A stretch of DNA of 6,726 bases from an uncultured Eubacteriales bacterium (GCA_902497185.1 CABVEG010000092.1:1-6726), one strand, 5' to 3'. Numbered from the stretch's first letter, positions 1-6,486 are shown. Notes: generated from the sequence alone by a model not told the origin. Numbers and translations: made by a program.

Positions 1-1164
1 ACAAAAGCTGATGTAAGTGATATTTTAGAAACTACAACTGACAAAAACGTAAAAGAGGTTTTGAAAATTAGACAGGCTCTGGGCAAGACCAGCACAGCAA
101 AATATGAAGCAATGCGTGCGAGTGTTTGCTCTGATGAAAGACTAAGAGGACTCTTACAGTTTTACGGTGCAAACAGGACAGGCAGATGGGCAGGACGTAT
201 TGTGCAGCCACAGAATTTACCTCATGACCATCCTGATGATATTGAAGGTGCAAGAGCTCTTGTTGCTGAAAATGATTATGATTGGTTCAGCACTCTTTAT
301 GATGTACCACAGACACTTAGTCAGCTTATTAGAACAGCTTTTGTGCCATCAGAGGGCAGAAGATTTATAGTGTCAGATTTCAGTGCTATTGAAGCAAGAG
401 TAGTAGCGTATCTCGCTGATGAAAAGTGGCGTCTTGATGTATTTAAAAATAATGGTGATATTTATTGTGCTTCAGCAAGTCAGATGTTCCATGTACCTGT
501 TGAAAAGCACGGCATAAACGGGCATTTGAGGTCAAGGGGTAAGGTTGCTGAGCTTGCACTTGGTTATGGTGGTTCTGTTGGTGCTTTGGTGAGTATGGGT
601 GCTTTGAAAATGGGTATTCCCGAGGAAGAATTACAGGGAATTGTAACTGCATGGAGAAACAGTAGTCCAAACATAGTTAAATTCTGGTATGAGGTAGATA
701 AGGCTGCAAAGGAAGCTATTAAAGGTAAGCCCTCTGTTATAAGACATAATATATCATTTTACAGAGAGAGCGGTATTCTGTTTATAAAACTGCCGTCAGG
801 ACGTAGTCTTGCTTATGCTAAGCCAAGTCTTGGTATTAATAAATTCGGGTCTGAATCTATTTGTTATATGGGTATGAATCAGACTACTAAGACTTGGGAA
901 AAACTTGAAACCTTTGGCGGTAAGCTTGTAGAGAACATTGTGCAGGCAGTTGCAAGAGATTGCCTTGCTGAAGCTATGATAAGGCTTGAGAATAAAGGCT
1001 ATGAAATTAATTTCTCTGTGCATGATGAGGTTATACTTGACGTTCCTAAGGATACCGGTTCTGTAGAAGAAGTTAATACTATTATGGGGCAGCCTATAAG
1101 CTGGGCTCCTGGTTTAAATTTAAAAGCTGATGGATATGAATGTAATTTCTATATGAAAGATTAG
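1..1164 (+). CDS. Phage family A DNA polymerase, C-terminal part (5' partial)
   Basis: This is the polymerase domain of a DNA polymerase I-like enzyme that copies the phage genome. The frame is open from base 1 to TAG at 1162-1164, giving 387 codons, so the true start lies outside the window; the internal TTG at 61 is not a credible start. Phage relatives are usually about 650 residues, so the missing part would hold the 3'-5' exonuclease region. Numbering from the first codon, motif A is DFSAIEARV with metal-binding D126. Motif B is the R177/R179-K181-LGYGG segment that contacts the incoming dNTP. Motif C is VHDE with H341, D342 and E343. All three are intact, so the polymerase is probably active. 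The GKVAELALGYGG form of motif B is, from family knowledge, typical of phage rather than chromosomal PolA. The primase-helicase gene follows after 15 bases, which implies cotranscription. Confidence 0.93.
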   Translation, partial: TKADVSDILETTTDKNVKEVLKIRQALGKTSTAKYEAMRASVCSDERLRGLLQFYGANRTGRWAGRIVQPQNLPHDHPDDIEGARALVAENDYDWFSTLYDVPQTLSQLIRTAFVPSEGRRFIVSDFSAIEARVVAYLADEKWRLDVFKNNGDIYCASASQMFHVPVEKHGINGHLRSRGKVAELALGYGGSVGALVSMGALKMGIPEEELQGIVTAWRNSSPNIVKFWYEVDKAAKEAIKGKPSVIRHNISFYRESGILFIKLPSGRSLAYAKPSLGINKFGSESICYMGMNQTTKTWEKLETFGGKLVENIVQAVARDCLAEAMIRLENKGYEINFSVHDEVILDVPKDTGSVEEVNTIMGQPISWAPGLNLKADGYECNFYMKD

Positions 1165-1179
1165 AGGGGGGGGTAAAAG
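1165..1179 (+). promoter_or_regulatory. Poly-G ribosome binding site for the primase-helicase gene
   Basis: An A followed by eight consecutive G residues (1166-1173) lies 6 bases before the TTG start at 1180. It serves as the Shine-Dalgarno site and decides that start, since no ATG nearby has a comparable signal. A homopolymer of eight G is unusual in such AT-rich DNA. Its length could vary by replication slippage and so alter the spacing. Confidence 0.7.
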
Positions 1180-3579
1180 TTGAATAAATATTCAATTTCA
1201 GTTGGTAAAAGCAGATTTCAAAAGGTGTGGAACAAGGCTACAGTAACATGGAAAGAGTTGGTTACTAAACTGTCTACCCCACTTAAGACTAAGGAAACTT
1301 CAGGCGAATTTGCCAATATGTCCAAGAGTGAGCAGGATAATATTAAGGACGTAGGAGGCTTTGTAGGAGGTAAGCTTAGGGATGGGATAAGGAAATCAGA
1401 TTCAGTTATAAGCAGGTCTGTATTAACCCTTGATGCGGATTTTGCAACTGATGATTTTATTGATAATGTAGATATGTTTTCTTATTATTTTTACTGCATA
1501 TATTCCACCCATAAGCATACTGCAGATAAACCGCGCTATAGATTAGTTATTCCTCTTGATAGAGAAGTAAGCCCTGATGAATATGAAGCTATTTCAAGAA
1601 AAGTTGCGGAGCAGGTAGGTATTGAACAATTTGATGATACTACATACCAAGCACATAGACTTATGTATTGGCCATCAGTAAGTCAGGATGGAGTTTTTGA
1701 AAGCACCAGCGGTGGCAGTGACCCCTTAAATGCAGATTATGTACTTGGTTTATATGATGATTGGAAGGATGTATCGCAGTGGCCAAAAAGCAGCAGAACA
1801 ATTAAGATTTTTGAAAGAACTCTTAAGAAACAGGAGGATCCTTTTACAAAGCCCGGGGTTATAGGTGCTTTCTGCCGTTGTTATAGTATTGATAATGCAA
1901 TAGCCGAATTTTTACCGGATGTGTATATCCCTTGTGCTAATGGCAGATATACCTATGCCGCAGGTTCAAGTTCAGCCGGACTTGTAATTTATGATGATAA
2001 GTTTGCCTACAGCAATCACGCAACAGACCCTGCAAGTAATAAGCTTTGCAATGCTTTTGACCTTGTAAGAATTCATAAGTTTTCAGATGAGGACAAAGAT
2101 GTAAAGGATAATACACCAATTAACCGTATGCCTTCATATAAGGCAATGATGGACTTTGCAAGAAATGATAATAATGTTAAGATGCAGATTTTCAATGACA
2201 AAGTGGCGTCAGCTACTGCAGAATTTACAGGCGGTGAAATCCCTGATAATGAAGCAGACAAAGATTGGGTGTTGGAACTGCAGCCGGGAGATAACGGAAA
2301 AGCTTATGCCAATACCATAGCAAATGTAGTGCTGATATTGTCAAATGACCCTATTGTTAAAAATAAGTTTGGGTTTAATGAATTTACATACAGAAGAAGA
2401 GTCCTTGAAAAAATGCCTTGGGATACAAAGTTTCAAGAAAGGGATTGGTCAGATGTTGATGATTCAAACCTCAGATATTATCTTGAAAAAGCCTATGAAA
2501 TAAAGGGCAGAGATACTGTCAATGATGCATTAAATATAGTTGCGAATGACAACAGGTATCATCCTGTAAAGGACTATTTAAAAAGTCTTGAGTGGGACGG
2601 TAATAAAAGAGTTGAAACATTATTCTGTGATTATTTAGGTGCTGATGATAACCTGTATACAAGAGGTGTAACAAAGAAAATGCTTGTTGCTGCCGTTGCA
2701 AGAATATTTACCCCAGGAATAAAGTTTGATAATGCTCTTATTTTGGCAGGGCCTCAGGGTGTTGGTAAAAGTCAGATTATAAAAAGGCTTGGACGTCAAT
2801 GGTTTTCTGATTCTCTTACAACAATGCAAGGCAAAGATGCTTACGAGCAGATACAGGGCTTTTGGATTATTGAGTTGCCGGAATTAAATGCCTTAAGAAA
2901 ACTGGATGCGGAGGCTATTAAGAGCTTTATGGCTAAGAGCGAGGATTCTTACAGAGGTGCTTATGAGAGGAATACTACAACCAGATTAAGGCAGTGTGTG
3001 TTTATGGGTACTACAAACAGATATGAATTCCTGAAGGATGCAACAGGTAATAGAAGATTTTGGCCTGTGGATGTGCATCCGGACAGAGCTACAAAGGATA
3101 TGTGGACGGAGCTGACACCCAGAGAGGTTGACCAGATATGGGCAGAGGCAGTATGTATGTATGATGCCGGAGAAACTTTGCATTTGGATGATGATAAGCT
3201 TAAAGCGGCAGCAGAGGCAGAGCAAGAAAGTCATTTGGACGCTAATCCTATGACGGGAGATATTTTAAGATATTTAGATATGCTGCTTCCGGATAATTGG
3301 GACAAGTACGGATTAGCTGAAAGACGTATGTATGTGAATAATGACTATGATTCAGGCGCAGAAAAAGTTAAGGGTTCTTATAAGAGGACAAGAGTTTGTG
3401 CTCTTGAAATATGGTGCGAGCTTTATGGTGCGGATAAGCATGAATTAGATATAAGAAAAAGCCGTGAAATCAAGGACGTTATTATGAAAACAGGTGAATG
3501 GGAACCCGTTAAATCTACTATCTGGTTCGGACAAATATATGGGCGTCAAAAGGGACTAAGAAGAGTCAAGAAAGATTAA
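1180..3579 (+). CDS. Phage primase-helicase: AEP-like primase fused to VirE/VapE-type ATPase
   Basis: This 799-residue protein probably primes and unwinds DNA at the phage fork. The N-terminal region (about 1-200) carries marks of an archaeo-eukaryotic primase fold: LDAD (D85, D87), STH (S109-H111) and HRLMYWPS (around R160). A Cys-containing middle segment (about 225-301, ending NAFDLVRIHKF) is of unclear role. The C-terminal part (about 460-690) matches the virulence-associated E ATPase family. It has Walker A GPQGVGKS (524-531), an acidic Walker B-like strand FWIIELPEL (561-569), a sensor-like FMGTTN (608-613) and an arginine pair in GNRRFW (623-628). The tail (about 730-799) looks like a small DNA-binding module. 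The TTG start is chosen for its G-rich ribosome site. The name reflects family resemblance and does not imply virulence. Primase activity is inferred from motifs; the ATPase call is firm. Confidence 0.9.
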   Translation: MNKYSISVGKSRFQKVWNKATVTWKELVTKLSTPLKTKETSGEFANMSKSEQDNIKDVGGFVGGKLRDGIRKSDSVISRSVLTLDADFATDDFIDNVDMFSYYFYCIYSTHKHTADKPRYRLVIPLDREVSPDEYEAISRKVAEQVGIEQFDDTTYQAHRLMYWPSVSQDGVFESTSGGSDPLNADYVLGLYDDWKDVSQWPKSSRTIKIFERTLKKQEDPFTKPGVIGAFCRCYSIDNAIAEFLPDVYIPCANGRYTYAAGSSSAGLVIYDDKFAYSNHATDPASNKLCNAFDLVRIHKFSDEDKDVKDNTPINRMPSYKAMMDFARNDNNVKMQIFNDKVASATAEFTGGEIPDNEADKDWVLELQPGDNGKAYANTIANVVLILSNDPIVKNKFGFNEFTYRRRVLEKMPWDTKFQERDWSDVDDSNLRYYLEKAYEIKGRDTVNDALNIVANDNRYHPVKDYLKSLEWDGNKRVETLFCDYLGADDNLYTRGVTKKMLVAAVARIFTPGIKFDNALILAGPQGVGKSQIIKRLGRQWFSDSLTTMQGKDAYEQIQGFWIIELPELNALRKLDAEAIKSFMAKSEDSYRGAYERNTTTRLRQCVFMGTTNRYEFLKDATGNRRFWPVDVHPDRATKDMWTELTPREVDQIWAEAVCMYDAGETLHLDDDKLKAAAEAEQESHLDANPMTGDILRYLDMLLPDNWDKYGLAERRMYVNNDYDSGAEKVKGSYKRTRVCALEIWCELYGADKHELDIRKSREIKDVIMKTGEWEPVKSTIWFGQIYGRQKGLRRVKKD

Positions 3580-3582
3580 AAA

Positions 3583-3613
3583 TGTAAACAGTTGAAATTA
3601 CAAACCGTTTACA
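3583..3613. repeat. Inverted pair of TGTAAACNGTT motifs
   Basis: TGTAAACAGTT at 3583-3593 faces its reverse complement AACCGTTTACA at 3603-3613. Ten of 11 positions pair, with one A/C mismatch, around a 9-base centre. The pair begins four bases after the primase-helicase stop. There is no T-tract behind it, so it is not a typical intrinsic terminator. It is better read as a protein-binding dyad made of two copies of the motif that recurs three more times in this gap. Confidence 0.55.
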
Positions 3614-3658
3614 CGCAAAGCGTAGGTTTTAAGCCATTTTTAAGTAATTTTCTCTGAA

Positions 3659-3672
3659 TGTAAACGGTTTTA
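3659..3672 (+). repeat. Third copy of TGTAAACGGTTT motif
   Basis: TGTAAACGGTTTTA sits directly before a run of alternating T and A. It shares 11 of 12 bases with the copy at 3583-3594 (mismatch A/G) apart from the last base, and matches the reverse complement of 3602-3613 exactly over 12 bases. It also resembles a catabolite-responsive cre element (TGNAANCGNNNNCA-like), but with T in place of the near-terminal C. Confidence 0.5.
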
Positions 3673-3682
3673 TATATATAAA

Positions 3683-3750
3683 TACAAAAATAGAGGTATT
3701 AGGCAGACACAGACAATACAACCTATATGCCTAAACGTCCTATTTTTGTA
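3683..3750. repeat. Long imperfect inverted repeat (stem-loop)
   Basis: The arms are 3683-3705 and 3728-3750, with a 22-base loop. The outer 11 bases (TACAAAAATAG against CTATTTTTGTA) and the inner 7 (TTAGGCA against TGCCTAA) pair perfectly; five central positions do not. TATATA on both flanks (3675-3680 and 3752-3757) could lengthen the stem. There is no terminator-type G/C stem plus T-tract. The structure could act as DNA (origin cruciform, primer or nicking site) or as RNA in the leader of the nuclease and helicase genes. Confidence 0.6.
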
Positions 3751-3760
3751 CTATATAGAA

Positions 3761-3771
3761 AAACGGTTACA
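3761..3771 (+). repeat. Fourth copy, AAACGGTTACA
   Basis: The core AAACGGTT is identical to that at 3662-3669, in the same orientation about 99 bases downstream. It lies just outside the right arm of the long inverted repeat. Only the core is kept, so the call depends on the other copies nearby. Confidence 0.4.
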
Positions 3772-3822
3772 AGAAATTAAAAAAATGTAAAAAAACACAG
3801 TATTTATGCGGCTTTGAGGTGT

Positions 3823-3832
3823 CAACGGTTTA
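3823..3832 (+). repeat. Fifth, diverged copy, CAACGGTTTA
   Basis: Seven bases of the core (AACGGTT) are kept, followed by TA. The copy lies about 15 bases upstream of the nuclease ribosome site, where a bound protein could affect transcription of the downstream genes. It is the weakest member of the set. Confidence 0.35.
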
Positions 3833-3844
3833 TGTAACAGAACT

Positions 3845-3857
3845 AAGAGGTGAGATT
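3845..3857 (+). promoter_or_regulatory. Ribosome binding site deciding the VRR-NUC start
   Basis: AAGAGGTGAG at 3845-3854 lies at normal distance before ATG 3858. The upstream in-frame GTG at 3819 has no comparable site and would add residues unlike the family, so ATG 3858 is preferred. Confidence 0.8.
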
Positions 3858-4172
3858 ATGTTAGAGAAGAAAATTGAGAGTGCACTTGTGAGTGCTTGCA
3901 CTACTGAAGGATGGCGGCCTATTAAACTGAATTCATCAAGCTGCAGAGGCTTGCCTGACAGATTAATTCTTATGCCCGGCGGAAGAGCGTTTTTTGTGGA
4001 GCTTAAAGCTCCCGGTAAAAAGCCCGGGGCATTGCAGAAATTGTGCCATAAAAAACTCACAAGTCTTGGTTTTAAGGTATATGTGATAGACAGCATAGAG
4101 CAGATTGGAGGTTTTGTTGATGAAATACGTTCCACACAATTATCAGGAAATGGCAATTCAGAAAATAATTGA
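3858..4172 (+). CDS. VRR-NUC domain nuclease
   Basis: This 104-residue protein is a stand-alone VRR-NUC (PD-(D/E)xK superfamily) nuclease of the kind common in phage replication modules. The likely catalytic residues are D34 in GLPDR, E48 and K50 in FFVELKAPG, and Q60 in ALQ; the early E7 fits the conserved helix-1 acid of this fold. The length is about that of the bare domain, so no other domain is attached. By family knowledge such proteins can cut branched or structured DNA, and a job in resolving replication or recombination intermediates is inferred. Its last 53 bases overlap the start of the SNF2-type helicase gene in another frame. The polar tail after about residue 92 (ending GNGNSENN) lies wholly within this overlap and may be unconstrained. 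The pairing of nuclease and helicase suggests that they act together. Confidence 0.9.
   Translation: MLEKKIESALVSACTTEGWRPIKLNSSSCRGLPDRLILMPGGRAFFVELKAPGKKPGALQKLCHKKLTSLGFKVYVIDSIEQIGGFVDEIRSTQLSGNGNSENN
4105..4119 (+). promoter_or_regulatory. Ribosome binding site inside the nuclease gene, deciding the helicase start
   Basis: GGAGG at 4107-4111 lies 8 bases before ATG 4120. It favours that start over the in-frame TTG at 4105, which overlaps the site itself. Because it lies within the upstream coding region, translational coupling is likely. Confidence 0.75.
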
Positions 4173-5475
4173 TACACCCAAATGTGGTTTATTTCTTGAT
4201 ATGGGTCTGGGAAAGACATCAGCTACACTGACTGCAATAGACAGACTTATGTATGAGGAGTTTGAAATAAATAAGGTTCTTGTTATAGCACCCTTGAGAG
4301 TAGCTGATAATACATGGTCTACTGAATGTAATAAATGGGACCATCTTCACAGATTAAGAATATCTAAGGTTTTAGGTAATCAGAAACAAAGACGCGCAGC
4401 ACTTGCAAAGGATGCAGATATTTATATTATAAACAGAGAAAATGTTGTATGGCTTTGTAATGAATTAAGCTTCCTAGGTGGTTGGGATTTTGATATGGTT
4501 GTAATTGATGAGCTGTCAAGCTTTAAGTCGCCTAAGGCATTGAGATTTAAGAACCTAAGGAAATATATCCCATTATCAGCAAGGGTTGTTGGACTTACTG
4601 GAACACCGGCACCAAATGGGTTGGTTGATTTATGGAGCCAAATTTATTTACTGGATAGTGGTGAGAGATTAGGTAAAACAGTTGGAGCTTATAGAGATAG
4701 GTTTTTCAATTCCCATCAAATAACCAGTAATGGCATCTGCAAATACGAGCCGAAAACAGGTGCATCGGAAAAAATTCAGGAGCTTATATCTGACATTTGT
4801 ATCAGTATGAAAGCTGAGGATTGGTTGGAGATGCCTGAAAGAATTGATAATATTTGTGCTGTGGAATTTGATGAAAAGGAAATGGCATTGTATGAACAAT
4901 TTGAAAGGGAGTCATATCTTGAATTCCTGCAAGGGGAGATAGTAGCATTGAATGCTGCAGGACTCACCAATAAGCTTTTACAGTTTGCAAACGGAGCTGT
5001 GTATACAGAGGACAAAGGATACATACGGACCAGTGATAAAAAACTTGGCCGACTTGAAGAAATTGTTGAAGATGCAGGCGGAAAACCCATATTGTGTTTT
5101 TACTCTTTCAAGCATGATTATGAAAGAATAAAAAAGAAATTTCCTAAAGCAGTTAAGCTTGATACATCAGAGGATATAGAAAACTGGAATGCCGGTAAGA
5201 TTAATTTACTGCTTGCACATCCTGCATCTGCCGGACACGGACTAAATCTTCAGGCAGGCGGAAATATAATTGTGTGGTTTGGTCTTACATGGAGCTTGGA
5301 GCTGTATCAGCAGGCGAATGCAAGATTGTACAGGCAGGGACAGGAGCATTCAGTAATTATTCACCATTTGATAACATCAGGTACTGCAGATGAGCAGGTC
5401 CTTGCAAGCTTACAAGGCAAAAAGGATGTTCAGGAACAGTTGTTACAGGCATTGAAAGCAAAGTATGAAAAATAG
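4120..5475 (+). CDS. SNF2-type SF2 helicase / DNA translocase (phage)
   Basis: This 451-residue protein has the two RecA-like lobes of a compact SNF2-related superfamily 2 ATPase. Motifs in order are a Q-like YQ at 8-9, Walker A DMGLGKT at 27-33, motif Ia in VLVIAPLRV, motif II DELS at 130-133 (in place of DEAH), motif III LTGTPAPNG from 159, motif V ASAGHGLNLQ at 369-378, and motif VI QQANARLYRQGQ at 397-408 with arginine fingers R402 and R405. All are intact, so ATP-driven movement on DNA is expected. Chromatin partners are not implied: phage members of this family are thought to assist replication or recombination by remodelling forks or removing bound proteins, but the exact role is not known. 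The gene overlaps the nuclease gene and is followed after 13 bases by the next gene, so all three are probably cotranscribed. Confidence 0.92.
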   Translation: MKYVPHNYQEMAIQKIIDTPKCGLFLDMGLGKTSATLTAIDRLMYEEFEINKVLVIAPLRVADNTWSTECNKWDHLHRLRISKVLGNQKQRRAALAKDADIYIINRENVVWLCNELSFLGGWDFDMVVIDELSSFKSPKALRFKNLRKYIPLSARVVGLTGTPAPNGLVDLWSQIYLLDSGERLGKTVGAYRDRFFNSHQITSNGICKYEPKTGASEKIQELISDICISMKAEDWLEMPERIDNICAVEFDEKEMALYEQFERESYLEFLQGEIVALNAAGLTNKLLQFANGAVYTEDKGYIRTSDKKLGRLEEIVEDAGGKPILCFYSFKHDYERIKKKFPKAVKLDTSEDIENWNAGKINLLLAHPASAGHGLNLQAGGNIIVWFGLTWSLELYQQANARLYRQGQEHSVIIHHLITSGTADEQVLASLQGKKDVQEQLLQALKAKYEK

Positions 5476-5488
5476 GAGGAATTACATA

Positions 5489-6025
5489 ATGAAATTAATT
5501 AACGAGAAATTTAATATATGGGGTTGCGTACCGCAGGAATTGTCTTATAAACAGTTGAGAATGGTATCCCATTCTCTGAAAACCGATACACCGGAAACCT
5601 TTCTGAGTTTCTTTGACCCTGATACTAGAAAGATACTTGTAAATTTACTATCAGGTGAAGAAAGAATAAAAAAATTTGTTGCAAGAATGATAGACTTTTT
5701 AAGTGCAGCTTCTGAAACCAATTTTTATGATGAATGGATTACCGCCGATATGACAGAGGAGGAAGAAAACGAGGTACTGAGTAATATTGAATATTTTGAA
5801 ACTTTAAAGGCTCAAAAAAAAGCTTATGATTTTTATGAGATTTATAAGCATAGTAAAATAGACTTGAGTGAACTTGATATTATCAGAGAATTAAGAAATA
5901 TTTCAGTATCAGAAAATAAAAAACGAGAAGGTTTTGAATCCATCGAATTACACATAATATATTACTATGGGTTAATTCAAGGAATAAGGCAGGAAAGAGC
6001 AAAAAGTAAAAAGCCCCTTGGCTAA
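5489..6025 (+). CDS. Hypothetical phage protein, 178 residues
   Basis: I do not recognise this protein. ATG 5489 is chosen because AGGAGGA at 5474-5480 lies 8 bases upstream; an in-frame ATG at 5465 would overlap the helicase end and lacks a ribosome site. The protein is predicted soluble, mostly helical and rich in Glu, Lys and Ile, with no signal peptide or membrane span. An acidic stretch at about 87-95 (MTEEEENEV) is followed by aromatic-rich helices, and the C-terminus (IIYYYGLIQGIRQERAKSKK) ends in a basic tail. A helix of the YYGxIxGxRxxRAK kind is seen in other small phage proteins, from general impression only. No cysteine or histidine cluster or nucleotide-binding motif stands out. 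The position between helicase and late regulator suggests an early-expressed accessory protein. The 3' end of the gene forms half of a stem-loop that covers the next ribosome site. Confidence 0.8.
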   Translation: MKLINEKFNIWGCVPQELSYKQLRMVSHSLKTDTPETFLSFFDPDTRKILVNLLSGEERIKKFVARMIDFLSAASETNFYDEWITADMTEEEENEVLSNIEYFETLKAQKKAYDFYEIYKHSKIDLSELDIIRELRNISVSENKKREGFESIELHIIYYYGLIQGIRQERAKSKKPLG

Positions 6026-6083
6026 GCCAAAGAGCGGAGGTGACACTATTATTATAACTGTTATTTGGTTTTAGGTCAAGGGG
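6014..6083 (+). promoter_or_regulatory. Stem-loop hiding the ribosome site of the DUF1492 gene
   Basis: CCCCTTG at 6014-6020 pairs perfectly with CAAGGGG at 6077-6083. The stem continues inward from 6021-6031 to 6064-6076 with two G-U pairs and two single-base bulges, for about 18 pairs in total and a 32-base loop. The right arm contains AAGGGG, the ribosome site of the gene starting at 6091. The left arm contains the stop codon (6023-6025) of the upstream gene. A ribosome finishing the upstream gene should open the stem, so the likely effect is translational coupling. This is inference from base pairing. Confidence 0.5.
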
Positions 6084-6090
6084 TGATTGT

Positions 6091-6483
6091 TTGGATAAAG
6101 CGGAGTTAAAAAGGTATTTATCATTAAAGCAAGAGGCAGAGGAATTAAGGTTACAAGCTGAATATTTAGAGGAGGATATAAGAAGCTTAAAGGCTGTTGC
6201 AATGGACGGTATGCCTAAAGGAAGTACCGTAAATGACGGTATCGGCAATTTAGTGGCTAAGGTTGATAAATTAAGATGCGATTATTTACATAAGTATGAT
6301 TTGGCACTGTGTGAGCTGTACAAAATTGAAAGGTGTATTGAAAGTTTGGATAATGAAACAGAAAGGCGCCTGATGCGTAAGAGGTATATACAAGGCTTGC
6401 ACTGGGAAGATATATGTGTTGAGCTGAATTATAGTTGGAGACAGGTACATAGAACTCATTCAAAAATTTTAAGGAAAATTTAA
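6091..6483 (+). CDS. DUF1492 / ArpU-like phage transcription regulator (sigma region 4-like)
   Basis: This 130-residue protein belongs to the small sigma-like regulators at the end of early operons in Gram-positive phages. Residues about 4-37 form a charged, Leu-rich coiled coil, probably for dimerisation. Residues 91-130 form a helix-turn-helix of sigma-70 region 4 type, with the family signature RRLMRKRYIQGLHWEDIC followed by LNYSWRQVHRTHSKILRKI. The start is TTG 6091, placed 7 bases after GGGG of the ribosome site AAGGGGTG; no ATG in frame lies nearby. By family knowledge, proteins of this type (ArpU, RinA and relatives) activate phage late transcription. The non-coding region immediately behind the gene has promoter-like features and may be its target. 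Domain membership is confident; the target is inferred. Confidence 0.88.
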   Translation: MDKAELKRYLSLKQEAEELRLQAEYLEEDIRSLKAVAMDGMPKGSTVNDGIGNLVAKVDKLRCDYLHKYDLALCELYKIERCIESLDNETERRLMRKRYIQGLHWEDICVELNYSWRQVHRTHSKILRKI

Positions 6484-6486
6484 AAG

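Larger units (their letters stand above)
3580..3857. other. AT-rich non-coding gap, candidate phage replication origin or control region
   Basis: The 278 bases between the primase-helicase and the nuclease hold no convincing gene. They contain five copies of an AAACGGTT-type motif, an AT-only run (3670-3682) that could melt easily, and a 68-base imperfect inverted repeat. Iterons, a melting region and dyad symmetry next to a replication initiator or helicase gene are known features of phage and plasmid origins, so I infer an origin. A cluster of regulator binding sites is the main alternative. I see no good -35/-10 pair here. Confidence 0.45.

Noticed and set aside
3583..3613. Inverted motif pair as terminator of the primase-helicase gene
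   Set aside because: No T-rich tract follows the stem and its G/C content is low.
3819..3857. Earlier GTG start for the nuclease gene
   Set aside because: It has no ribosome site, runs through the fifth repeat copy and adds 13 residues not expected for a bare VRR-NUC protein; ATG 3858 has a good site.
3580..3857. CRISPR array or transposon remnant in the repeat-rich gap
   Set aside because: Repeats are short, unevenly spaced and in mixed orientation; no spacers, target duplications or transposase fragment are seen.
3830..4219. 129-residue open frame on the minus strand
   Set aside because: It lies antisense to the nuclease, whose catalytic motifs are clear; the translation has no recognisable features.
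4776..5090. 104-residue open frame on the minus strand
   Set aside because: It is Ser-rich noise antisense to the intact helicase gene, with no ribosome site or motif.
6018..6031. TTGGC-TAA-GCCAA mini palindrome as a terminator of the 178-residue gene
   Set aside because: The stem has only five pairs, a 3-base loop and no T-tract; the longer pairing with 6064-6083 explains the sequence better.
5883..6248. 121-residue open frame on the minus strand
   Set aside because: It spans two + strand genes and their junction; no sensible start site, and composition is typical of a shadow frame.
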